Of a stretch of 64,000 nucleotides of DNA, positions 18,282 through 26,129 are shown piece after piece. Origin of the DNA: Paenibacillus algorifonticola (GTDB taxonomy: Bacteria > Bacillota > Bacilli > Paenibacillales > Paenibacillaceae); NCBI RefSeq assembly GCF_000971975.1, contig NZ_KQ040781.1, positions 111,023 to 175,022 of the forward strand, in the 5' to 3' direction. The translations under genes and the position numbers were made by a program. The notes below the pieces were generated by a model. It had not been told where the DNA came from, searched no databases, and saw only the letters and a list, made by a program, of their open reading frames with translations. Every line of letters starts with the position of its first letter. Positions within the stretch are counted from its first letter, which is position 1.

Positions 18282-18287
18282 TATAAT
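18282..18287 (+). promoter_or_regulatory. -10 box (TATAAT) of the importer operon
   Basis: A perfect TATAAT stands 30 bases before the GTG start of the first permease. No -35 box is found at 16-18 bases, which fits activator-dependent transcription from the repeats at 18200-18252. Confidence 0.55.
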
Positions 18288-18311
18288 GAGGAAGACACAG
18301 AGGACAGTGAG

Positions 18312-19265
18312 GTGGCAAATTTGGAGCAGACAACGAGAAATGGTTTGAATCAGAGGGCGAAAACAGGAAAGGCTCTCCGAATCCGCAAGCAAGGGTTTTA
18401 CGACATGATTAATGGTTATCTATTTATTTTGCCAATGTTGTTGTTGACTATGACGCTGGTCGTTATCCCGATCATTTTGTCAGGGTTGATAAGTTTTACC
18501 GAGTGGAACTTCATCGCAGGGCTCGAAGGGCTAAATTTTATCGGATTTGAGAATTATAATAATTTGCTACATGATGAAGGGTTCCATCGAGCGCTTCGGA
18601 ACAATGTCATCATGATCGCGGTTGTCCCCGTATCGATGCTTTTCGCGCTGGTGCTCGCGGCTTTGATTAACCAAGCGACCTACTTTAAAGATTTCTTCAA
18701 AGTCATCTACTTTATGCCTTTCATTTCAAGTTTCGTGGCAATCGCTTTATTATGGAGAGTCTTGTTCCATCCCAACAGCGGACCAATTAACGGATTTTTG
18801 CGGGGGATAGGCATTGAGAATCCGCCACTTTGGCTGGCGGACCCGCAATTCGCACTGATTGCAGTCATGATTATTATGGTTTGGACTTCGCTTGGCTTTA
18901 ATATGGTCATTTATTTGGCAGGCTTGCAAGGGATTCCGAAGGATATTTACGAGGCGGCCGATGTAGATGGTGCTTCTCCTATGAGGCAATTTTTTACTAT
19001 TACCTTGCCCATGCTTTCTCCGACAACCTTCTTTTTGCTCATAACAGGGGTGGTTGGCTCGTTCAAGGTTTTCGATCTCATTATGGTGTTGACCAGCGGC
19101 GGCCCTGCCGGCTCTACATCTGTCATCGTTTATTACCTTTACGAAGCGGCGTTTGTTAACCTGCAATCCGGCTATGCGTCTGCGATGGGGATCGTGCTGC
19201 TGCTCCTGATCTTATTCGTGACACTTATCCAATGGGTGGGTCAGAAGAAATGGGTAAATTACTAG
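18312..19265 (+). CDS. Sugar ABC transporter permease (MalF/UgpA type)
   Basis: 317 residues from the GTG at 18312, which has GAGGAC at a normal distance. A longer frame opening at 18255 would include the promoter and is unlikely. About six membrane spans begin at GYLFILPMLLLTMTLVV, and the ATPase-contact loop is EAADVDGASPMRQFFTITLP. This is a CUT1-family permease, a different branch from the LplB-type genes elsewhere in the window. Placing the permeases before the binding protein is less common than the reverse. Confidence 0.9.
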   Translation: MANLEQTTRNGLNQRAKTGKALRIRKQGFYDMINGYLFILPMLLLTMTLVVIPIILSGLISFTEWNFIAGLEGLNFIGFENYNNLLHDEGFHRALRNNVIMIAVVPVSMLFALVLAALINQATYFKDFFKVIYFMPFISSFVAIALLWRVLFHPNSGPINGFLRGIGIENPPLWLADPQFALIAVMIIMVWTSLGFNMVIYLAGLQGIPKDIYEAADVDGASPMRQFFTITLPMLSPTTFFLLITGVVGSFKVFDLIMVLTSGGPAGSTSVIVYYLYEAAFVNLQSGYASAMGIVLLLLILFVTLIQWVGQKKWVNY

Positions 19266-19278
19266 GGGGAATACACAT

Positions 19279-20109
19279 ATGCAATCCGTCAGCGCGAGCC
19301 GTTTGATCGTCACGGCTCTAATGGGAATCGTCGGGATATTTTTTATCCTGCCATTCATTTGGATGTTATCGGCCTCGTTCAAGCCTGAATTGGAGGTCAT
19401 GACATACCCCATACAATGGATTCCAAAAACATGGTACATGATAGAAAATTACACACAAGTCTGGTCAGGTGCTGTTCCATTCACTCTTTATTACTTGAAT
19501 AGCATTAAAGTGACACTGATGGCCACCGCATTGTCGTTAATCATCTCGGCTATGGCCGCTTATGGATTTTCCAAGGTGATCTTCAAAGGCCGGGAAGCTA
19601 TGTTTATCTTAGTGCTGGCTACTTACATGATTCCTTCTCAGGCCATCCTTGTTCCGCAATTTATGATGTTTCGCTGGCTTGGCCTGTTCGATAGCCATTT
19701 TGGTCTTGTATTGCTTGCAGCATCGGGAGTATTAGGCACGTTCTTGCTGCGCCAGTTTTTCATGAGCGTCCATAATGAGATTATCGAATCTGCGCGAATC
19801 GACGGCGCGAATCATTGGATTATTTTCTTCCGGATCGGGCTGCCATTAGTCAAGCCGGCGCTTGCGACTTATATGATTCTGCGTTTCATTTGGACATGGA
19901 ACGATTATCAGAATCCTCTTATTTTCCTGCGCTCTGAAGCCTTGTTCACGCTTCAGCTGGGGATTCGGAAGTTTGCCGATTTTAATGGAGAGTTTTATTC
20001 GCTTATGATGGCGGGAGCCGTTTCTGCGATCTTGCCGCTGTTGATTATCTTCATTGTAGGCCAGAAACAAGTCATTGAAGGCGTGGCCTCGGGAAGTGTC
20101 AAAGGATAG
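19279..20109 (+). CDS. Sugar ABC transporter permease (MalG/UgpE type)
   Basis: 276 residues, about six membrane spans, EAA loop ESARIDGANHWIIFFRIGLP, ending GVASGSVKG as is usual in CUT1 permeases. It follows the first permease after 13 bases with a GGGGGAA ribosome site, and is followed by the binding protein after 27 bases. No ATPase gene is in the locus. Confidence 0.9.
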   Translation: MQSVSASRLIVTALMGIVGIFFILPFIWMLSASFKPELEVMTYPIQWIPKTWYMIENYTQVWSGAVPFTLYYLNSIKVTLMATALSLIISAMAAYGFSKVIFKGREAMFILVLATYMIPSQAILVPQFMMFRWLGLFDSHFGLVLLAASGVLGTFLLRQFFMSVHNEIIESARIDGANHWIIFFRIGLPLVKPALATYMILRFIWTWNDYQNPLIFLRSEALFTLQLGIRKFADFNGEFYSLMMAGAVSAILPLLIIFIVGQKQVIEGVASGSVKG

Positions 20110-20136
20110 AAAACTATTATTCAAGGGGGAATTTCG

Positions 20137-21489
20137 ATGTTAAAGAAAAAATGGATTCAGGCGATTGTCGTTTCAGTTTTGGTTGCGCTTGCAACATCAG
20201 CATGCTCGGGGGCAGGCGGCAATAGTGCTGCGGAGGAGACGGGAAGCAATGGCTCTTCAGACGGGGCAGTCACGATTAAATTGCATACTTGGTATCCGAA
20301 GAAAGCTGATAATTGGGATCTCGTAATCGAGGAGTTCGAGAAGAAACATCCTGAGATCAAGGTGGAGTTCAACTCCGCAGAAGACAACAACTCGAATGAA
20401 TATTATAAAAAGCTGGATTTAGCCGCGGCTTCTGGCGACGACCTGGATGTTATTATGTTTAGTAACATGGCATTTCTCAGCCAGCGCGCCGAGCTCGGCT
20501 TGTTAGAGCCAGTCGATACGTATATAGAGAAGGAAGGTTTCTCTCTGGCGGACGAGTACTCCTCGGACACGCGAATCAAAGATGTAACCTATGGCTTGCC
20601 AGGCAAGCTTTCTACGCCTATGGTTTTCATCAACGAGAGCCGTCTCCAGGAAGCGGGACTGGAGCTTCCGAAGGAATGGACCTGGGACCAGTATATGGAG
20701 TATGCCAAGGCGATGACGACGACGGCAAACGGCAAAACACAATACGGTACCTATTTCCACAACTGGATTCAATTCGGTTATTTCATTCAGAATATGGGGC
20801 AATCCACTACCGGAGCTAATCTCACGACGGACGATGGCTTGAAAGCAAACATCGATACTCCTGCAATAAGGAAGTCGCTGGAAGTTCGTCTGCAAGGGGA
20901 ACGAGAAGGATCGGCGACGCCTTACTCAGAAATTGTGAGCCAGAAGCTAAATTACCGTCCTCAATACTTTAACCAGGATACGAGCATGATTACGATGGCA
21001 TCATTCTTGGTGCCGGAAGCAGGGGGAACGGAGCAAGTACCTGCAACGTTCAAAACCGTGTTCGCACCACTTCCGACGATGAACGCAGGGGATCCGCTCA
21101 CAGGCAACGTCAGCGGCGACGTATTTGGCATATACAGCAAATCCAAGCATAAAGAAGCTGCTTACACCTTTATCCGCTGGTTCACAACGGAAGGAATCGT
21201 CCTGCAGGGCAAGAACTTCCCTTCATGGAAAAAAGCCGATCTGAACGAGGTTGTAGACAACATTATTGCTGGCACGAAAACGCCTGAAAAAATCGATAAG
21301 GAATCCTTGATGTACGTTCTCGAAAACACGAAGCAGGCCACCCCAGCTGTCGCTGTTCCTTACCATGCGGAGTTAGAAAAGGTGTTCCTGGAGGAATTCG
21401 ACAAAATGATGTTATCCGGCGTTGACATTGATACGACGATTCGCAATACACAAGAAAAGGTTCAGAAAATTATTGATTCCAAGCAGTAA
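20137..21489 (+). CDS. Extracellular sugar-binding lipoprotein
   Basis: 450 residues. The lipoprotein signal ends with the modified Cys at residue 23 (ATSAC), followed by a Gly/Ser/Glu-rich spacer. The mature part is a family 1 solute-binding protein of the CUT1 importers (VTIKLHTWYPKK near the start and GDDLDVIMFSNMAFL). It delivers substrate to the permeases at 18312 and 19279. The gene next door encodes a beta-glucuronidase, so a glucuronide or an aldobiouronic acid is the likely ligand. Confidence 0.9.
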   Translation: MLKKKWIQAIVVSVLVALATSACSGAGGNSAAEETGSNGSSDGAVTIKLHTWYPKKADNWDLVIEEFEKKHPEIKVEFNSAEDNNSNEYYKKLDLAAASGDDLDVIMFSNMAFLSQRAELGLLEPVDTYIEKEGFSLADEYSSDTRIKDVTYGLPGKLSTPMVFINESRLQEAGLELPKEWTWDQYMEYAKAMTTTANGKTQYGTYFHNWIQFGYFIQNMGQSTTGANLTTDDGLKANIDTPAIRKSLEVRLQGEREGSATPYSEIVSQKLNYRPQYFNQDTSMITMASFLVPEAGGTEQVPATFKTVFAPLPTMNAGDPLTGNVSGDVFGIYSKSKHKEAAYTFIRWFTTEGIVLQGKNFPSWKKADLNEVVDNIIAGTKTPEKIDKESLMYVLENTKQATPAVAVPYHAELEKVFLEEFDKMMLSGVDIDTTIRNTQEKVQKIIDSKQ

Positions 21490-21496
21490 AAAGTTC

Positions 21497-21528
21497 TGTG
21501 CAGCGCGGATGGGTATTCGCGCTGCACA
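21497..21528 (+). other. Intercistronic stem-loop
   Basis: TGTGCAGCGCG and CGCGCTGCACA form a perfect 11-bp stem with a 10-base loop and no T-run, eight bases behind the binding-protein stop. Such hairpins stabilise the upstream binding-protein message or lower expression of the gene behind. Confidence 0.6.
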
Positions 21529-21557
21529 TCTATTATCCATAATGAGGAGTGATAAGG

Positions 21558-23357
21558 ATGCTATACCCCATTAATACGTCTTCTCGCAGCGTTATCGATT
21601 TGTCCGGCATTTGGAATTTCAAAACAGATCCCGGAATCGGCTTACTGGAAGGATGGCAGATGCAGTCGCTAAGCGACACGATTGCGATGGCTGTTCCGTC
21701 TTCCTATAACGATATCGGCGTTAACGCCGGAATACGAAATCATGTAGGTTGGGTTTGGTACGAACGGGAAATCATTATTCCGAAGACGCTGGCCTCGCAG
21801 CGAATCGTTCTTCGATTCAGCTCGGCCACCCATGAAGCGAAGGTGTATATCAATGGAACACTGGCAGTAGAGCATACGGGCGGCTTTACACCGTTCGAAG
21901 TGGAACTGAACGGTCATCTGCTGCCGCATAAAAATAGGCTCACAGTTGCCGTCAATAATATTTTGGACGAATCGACGCTGCCCGTGGGACATTTCATGGA
22001 GCGCGATATTGAAGGAGTGGGCAAAGTCGCTCGGAATAATCCCAATTTCGATTTCTTTAACTATGCGGGGCTGCATCGTCCTGTGAAGATCTACACGACG
22101 CCTCAAAGCTATATACAAGATGTACAGATTATATCAAGCGTCAAGGATGACGGCTCCGCGGAAGTGAGCTGCAAGATTGACAGCGCCGGAGAGTCTGACG
22201 TGCGTATCAACATCCTAGATGAAGCGGGAACCGTCGTTGCCCAAGGAGAAGGGGCACAAGGGAGCTTCTTGCTGGCGGATGCTAAGCTTTGGGAGCCTTT
22301 GAATGCTTATTTGTACACGTTAAAGGTGGAGCTAGTTCAGGGAGGGGAAATTATCGATGAGTATGATCAACCCTTTGGCATCCGGACTGTGGAAGTGACG
22401 GGCGGCAAATTCCTAATCAACGGCAAACCGTTCTACTTCAAGGGCTTCGGCAAACACGAGGATTCGCCGATCCATGGACGTGGCATTAACGAGGCGGCCA
22501 ATGTCATGGATTTTCGATTAATGAAGTGGATGGGTGCCAATTCGTTCCGTACATCCCATTATCCATATTCGGAAGAAATCATGAGACTGGCTGACAGGGA
22601 AGGATTCGTCGTTATCGACGAGGTGGCTGCCGTCGGTCTGCACTTGAATTTCATTCCAACGCTGACGGGTGGGAAGAGACGGGACACGTGGAAAGAGCTG
22701 AGAACCTATGAAGCGCATCGGGAAGCCATTCGCGAGCTGATTGCGAGAGACAAGAACCATGCATGCGTTGTTATGTGGTCCATCGCTAATGAGCCTGCGA
22801 CTTCCGAGGAAGGGGCGCGCGAGTACTTCGAGCCGCTGCTCCGATATGCGAAGGAATGCGACCCGCAAGGACGCCCCGTCACAGTGGTAACGCTTCAAGA
22901 AGGGAGCCCGGAGCATTGCAAGGTATCGGATCTGGTAGACGTTCTCTGCTTGAATCGGTATTACGGCTGGTACGTCGAAGGCGGGGAATGGGAGATTGCT
23001 AAATCGAGACTCCGCCATGAGCTCGAAGGCTGGAAACAACGCTGCCCAGAGAAGCCAATCATCATGACGGAATATGGCGCGGATACGATCGCAGGCTTCC
23101 ATGACGTTGATCCCGTCATGTTTACTGAGGAATTTCAGTCCGAATTTTTACGGGCGAATCATGAGGTGTTCGACGAGTGCAGCAATTTTGTCGGCGAACA
23201 TGTATGGAACTTTGCCGATTTCAGCACCAGTCAGGGCATCTTCCGCGTTCAAGGGAATAAAAAAGGCATATTTACGCGTGACCGCAAGCCAAAATTAGCT
23301 GCGCATGAGCTGAAGAAACGGTGGGAAGCCATTCCGGACTATCATTATAAGAGCTAA
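21558..23357 (+). CDS. uidA: GH2 beta-glucuronidase
   Basis: 599 residues, the length of Escherichia coli GusA. A sugar-binding jelly roll lies at about 10-180, an immunoglobulin-like domain at about 185-280 and the TIM barrel from 282. The acid/base Glu is at 412 in [12 protein letters not shown] and the nucleophile Glu is near 505 in [11 protein letters not shown], almost the same positions as E413 and E504 of E. coli. It cleaves terminal beta-glucuronic acid. No signal peptide, so it acts on imported glucuronides. A GTG nine bases upstream is in frame, but the ATG at 21558 has GAGGAG at the right spacing. It is the last gene of the importer operon. Confidence 0.88.
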   Translation: MLYPINTSSRSVIDLSGIWNFKTDPGIGLLEGWQMQSLSDTIAMAVPSSYNDIGVNAGIRNHVGWVWYEREIIIPKTLASQRIVLRFSSATHEAKVYINGTLAVEHTGGFTPFEVELNGHLLPHKNRLTVAVNNILDESTLPVGHFMERDIEGVGKVARNNPNFDFFNYAGLHRPVKIYTTPQSYIQDVQIISSVKDDGSAEVSCKIDSAGESDVRINILDEAGTVVAQGEGAQGSFLLADAKLWEPLNAYLYTLKVELVQGGEIIDEYDQPFGIRTVEVTGGKFLINGKPFYFKGFGKHEDSPIHGRGINEAANVMDFRLMKWMGANSFRTSHYPYSEEIMRLADREGFVVIDEVAAVGLHLNFIPTLTGGKRRDTWKELRTYEAHREAIRELIARDKNHACVVMWSIANEPATSEEGAREYFEPLLRYAKECDPQGRPVTVVTLQEGSPEHCKVSDLVDVLCLNRYYGWYVEGGEWEIAKSRLRHELEGWKQRCPEKPIIMTEYGADTIAGFHDVDPVMFTEEFQSEFLRANHEVFDECSNFVGEHVWNFADFSTSQGIFRVQGNKKGIFTRDRKPKLAAHELKKRWEAIPDYHYKS

Positions 23358-23534
23358 ATTACCTACGATAGCGGACCAATGGGGGGATTTAACCCTGGCG
23401 GGCTTGTAGAAGCTTTGAATATTCCACCTCGATTTATCCCGGTCATGATCGTCACAATCGGTCAAGCAGCTGCTCCGGCTCGTCCAAGTACACGCTTGCC
23501 TCTCAGCAAATTAGTTGTTCATGAATCTTTTTAA
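23358..23534 (+). pseudogene. 3' fragment of a nitroreductase gene
   Basis: Immediately behind the glucuronidase stop, in the same frame, about 57 codons read YDSGPMGGFNPGGLVEALNI, PPRFIPVMIVTIGQAA and RLPLSKLVVHESF, then TAA. This matches the C-terminal third of FMN nitroreductases (P-M-x-G-F-x-P, V-M-x-x-x-I-G). The FMN-binding N-terminal part is absent. Confidence 0.75.
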
Positions 23535-23546
23535 TATATGAATTTC

Positions 23547-23578
23547 GGAGCCATCGGGAAATCTGATGGTTCCTTTTT
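23547..23578 (+). terminator. Rho-independent terminator
   Basis: GGAGCCATC pairs with GATGGTTCC (one G-U pair) and TTTTT follows. It presumably served the lost nitroreductase gene and now ends the glucuronidase operon. Confidence 0.75.
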
Positions 23579-23814
23579 AATGAAAGCAGCATAGCAAATG
23601 ATACGCCTTACGTACACCTGAGGCTTCTGCAGCAGTTGTAAATTCGGCATTGTAGTCTTTATAGAATTTTTCACGTTTTACTCCATCACAGAATCTGGTA
23701 AATTTATGGTATATTAGCTATGAACCTGCTAAACAAGCTGTTTTTGACCATAGAGACAATCATAGTGGAGATCGAAGCTTTTATACCGGAAATCCAAGAG
23801 GATGGTGTGTATCG
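23579..23814. other. Intergenic region before the pectate-lyase-like gene
   Basis: No supported gene. TATATT at about 23711 could be a -10 box, but no convincing -35 box accompanies it. Confidence 0.3.
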
Positions 23815-25446
23815 GTGGAAAAGAGTATGAGGGATCAGCAGCGCTTGAACACGGTCATAACGTTTGCAGACAATGTGCTTAAGGAGGGGAGGGGGCGCAC
23901 CGGACGGGAGCTTAGCCCTTTGTTCGCCGACGGCATTGACGTCAGGAAGAAGGAGCCCGTCACATGGCGGTTTCCCGGAGGGCGCGAGGCGGTCATGTCC
24001 AATTTGGCGAGCCAGCAAAACCTTTTTCGCACCTTTGTTGGGCTGTCGAGGCTTACAGGCGATGAGCAGTATGAAAATGCCGCAAAAGCTGCGATCAAAT
24101 TTCACTTTGACCATCTTCAAAGCCAGTGCGGCCTGCTGCAATGGGGCGGGCATCGGCTGATTGACCTGAGAACGCTGCAGGTTGCCGGAGCAGAGGAAAA
24201 AAACGGTATGGTGCATGAGCTGAAAAACCATTTTCCGTATTATGAACTCATGTACGAGGTTGACCCTGCAGCTACCGTCAAATACATTAGAGCGTTATGG
24301 AATGCGCATGTGATCAATTGGAGCTCCCTTGAAATTAGCAGACATGGCAGCTTCGGCTTGAAAAGCAGCAGGCTGTGGGCACACGAATTCCGTGATGCGG
24401 AGCCGTTTTCAGAGGTTAGCGGGCTGTCCTTTCTGAACGCGGGAAATGATCTCATATATGCGGCAGGGATGCTGTACAAGCTGGCGGGCGAGAAAGGCGC
24501 TCTGCTATGGCTGAAAAGGCTCGCACGTCAGTATAACAAGGCGAGAAATGCGGATACAGGCTTAGGTGCGTATCAATTCAACCAAGCGAGAAAAGTGTAT
24601 CATACGAATGATGACAGCAATACGCATTCCCGCTTCGGGGACAGGGCTGGGCGGCAATTCGGTCCCGAGTTTGGAGACGCAGCGCTGGAAGGGAAAATGC
24701 TTTTGGAAGCGCAGGCCTCTACCGTCTATTATGAAAATACGTTGATGCAGCTTCAGCTTGTGAGCATGCTTGGGGAAGTTGTGAAGGAGCTGGCAGATTG
24801 GTCAAGGCAAGGGCTCGGCGCTTTTTTGAAATACGGCTATCTTCCTGAAAGGAATGCGTTTAAGCCGATGCTCACCGACGGTACGGATTTATCGGGATAC
24901 GCGCTTAAACGGGACGGCTATTACGGAGATAAAGGCGCCATCATCGGCCAGTTTCCCGCTACTAGCAAGTTTTTGCTTTCTTATGTGAGAACGTTCATAC
25001 AGACTGGCGACGTGAGCCTATGGGAAGCGGCAAGAAGCATGGCCAAAGGGAATGGTCTTGGAGATATGGGCCGTGAGCCTGGTGTGGATGACGATCTGGA
25101 TTTCTCGACACCATGCGACGATGCAAGAGCTCTTTATGCGATGCTTGATGTTTATTCGAAATTTGGACATTCGCAATACTTGGAGATGGCTAGAAGAGTA
25201 GGAGATAATATCGTCAGCAGAAAATTTCATTTCGGCTATTTTCTGCCTGCAAGCAACTGCAAGTATGCGAATTTTGACGCAGCCGAACCGCTTGCCCTTC
25301 TAGCTCTACAGGCTGCTATTGAGGCAAAGCAGCACTGTGTTCCAGCATTTATCGACGGGAAAGGATTTTTTCATGCCAACGTTGAAGGTGAGGATGGCTC
25401 CATAAAGACATGGAAGTCCTTTCAGTTGTACAAGGAAACGATCTGA
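23815..25446 (+). CDS. PL2-like pectate/oligogalacturonate lyase
   Basis: 543 residues, close to the length of family 2 polysaccharide lyases. Features that suggest this fold are SPLFADGIDVRKKEPVTWRF, MSNLASQQNLFRTFVGLS, GLLQWGGHRLIDL, HELKNHFPYYELMYEVDP, WNAHVINW and the acidic DDDLDFSTPCDDARALYAML. PL2 enzymes cleave polygalacturonate by beta-elimination inside the cell. No signal peptide is present. The start is the GTG at 23815 or the ATG at 23827; neither has a strong ribosome site. The gene stands alone, and its stop lies two bases from the end of the convergent VOC gene. The assignment rests on remembered family features. Confidence 0.6.
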   Translation: MEKSMRDQQRLNTVITFADNVLKEGRGRTGRELSPLFADGIDVRKKEPVTWRFPGGREAVMSNLASQQNLFRTFVGLSRLTGDEQYENAAKAAIKFHFDHLQSQCGLLQWGGHRLIDLRTLQVAGAEEKNGMVHELKNHFPYYELMYEVDPAATVKYIRALWNAHVINWSSLEISRHGSFGLKSSRLWAHEFRDAEPFSEVSGLSFLNAGNDLIYAAGMLYKLAGEKGALLWLKRLARQYNKARNADTGLGAYQFNQARKVYHTNDDSNTHSRFGDRAGRQFGPEFGDAALEGKMLLEAQASTVYYENTLMQLQLVSMLGEVVKELADWSRQGLGAFLKYGYLPERNAFKPMLTDGTDLSGYALKRDGYYGDKGAIIGQFPATSKFLLSYVRTFIQTGDVSLWEAARSMAKGNGLGDMGREPGVDDDLDFSTPCDDARALYAMLDVYSKFGHSQYLEMARRVGDNIVSRKFHFGYFLPASNCKYANFDAAEPLALLALQAAIEAKQHCVPAFIDGKGFFHANVEGEDGSIKTWKSFQLYKETI

Positions 25447-25448
25447 GC

Positions 25449-25838
25449 CTATTCCTCGACCAATTCTATAATGCCTACATTATTTTTGTACAAAAATACG
25501 ACCTTCTTATTGCCGATAGCCGGGGCCTCCAAAGCTTCGGCTATGACTAGGTAGCCCAGCTTCTTCAATTGATCGGTCTTCTCATAAATGTTCGCGGTTT
25601 CATAACAAAAATGATAGGGTGTGCTGCCAGCCTTTTTTAAAAGGTTTTTAACCGGAGAATTGTCATTCAGCGGACAAACCAGCTCCACTAAATAGGTACC
25701 ATTTTTAATAAATTGAATTAAAATATTCCGTTGATCATCATGACACTTTTCGCCGTCTACCTCGTATCCAAGTGCGATAAACTCCTGTAATGCCTTATCT
25801 AAATCCTCTACAACATAGCCTATATGATGTACCTTCAT
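25449..25838 (-). CDS. VOC family protein (methylmalonyl-CoA epimerase/glyoxalase-like)
   Basis: 129 residues with two beta-alpha-beta-beta-beta units. VHHIGYVVEDLDKAL opens the first and supplies the metal-binding His; Glu in TYLVELVCP, His in PYHFCYE and Glu in VGIIELVEE complete a likely metal set. The ATG at 25838 is preceded by AGGAG. A TTG three codons upstream is in frame but less likely. It is divergent from the biosynthetic operon and has its own promoter. VOC proteins act as epimerases, lyases or resistance proteins; a link with the operon is only positional. Confidence 0.8.
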   Translation of the reverse strand: MKVHHIGYVVEDLDKALQEFIALGYEVDGEKCHDDQRNILIQFIKNGTYLVELVCPLNDNSPVKNLLKKAGSTPYHFCYETANIYEKTDQLKKLGYLVIAEALEAPAIGNKKVVFLYKNNVGIIELVEE

Positions 25839-25930
25839 ATGATTCAACTCCTGCTAAAGTTTAGCTGCTATATTCCACACATTTAACCACATACAACGGC
25901 TTATGATCTCATAGCCCACATCACAAATAT

Positions 25931-25959
25931 AATATAATCCTCTATCGTCAAATAAACAA
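25931..25959 (-). promoter_or_regulatory. Promoter of the VOC gene
   Basis: On the minus strand TTGTTT, 17 bases, TATATT stands about 100 bases before the VOC start. It points away from the biosynthetic operon. Confidence 0.5.
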
Positions 25960-25994
25960 GATAATTGACATCCTCGACAAAAAAAGGGAATTCG

Positions 25995-26023
25995 TTGACA
26001 ACGATTCGACGATAGACTACGAT
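25995..26023 (+). promoter_or_regulatory. Promoter of the biosynthetic operon
   Basis: TTGACA (25995-26000), exactly 17 bases, TACGAT (26018-26023). It is a near-consensus sigma-A promoter about 105 bases before the first gene, leaving a leader of about 100 bases. Confidence 0.65.
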
Positions 26024-26129
26024 AAAATTGACTTTGTTGTAAAAATTTATAAGCTCCCAGATATAGCGGCTTAAAAGCTAGAGAAGGCTGTAAAAGTGCT
26101 ATCCTAATCTAAGCAAGGGGAGAAGTTTC

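Noticed and set aside
22518..23102. A 194-codon open frame on the minus strand inside the glucuronidase gene
   Set aside because: Antisense to the catalytic barrel of GH2, no recognisable motif and no ribosome site.
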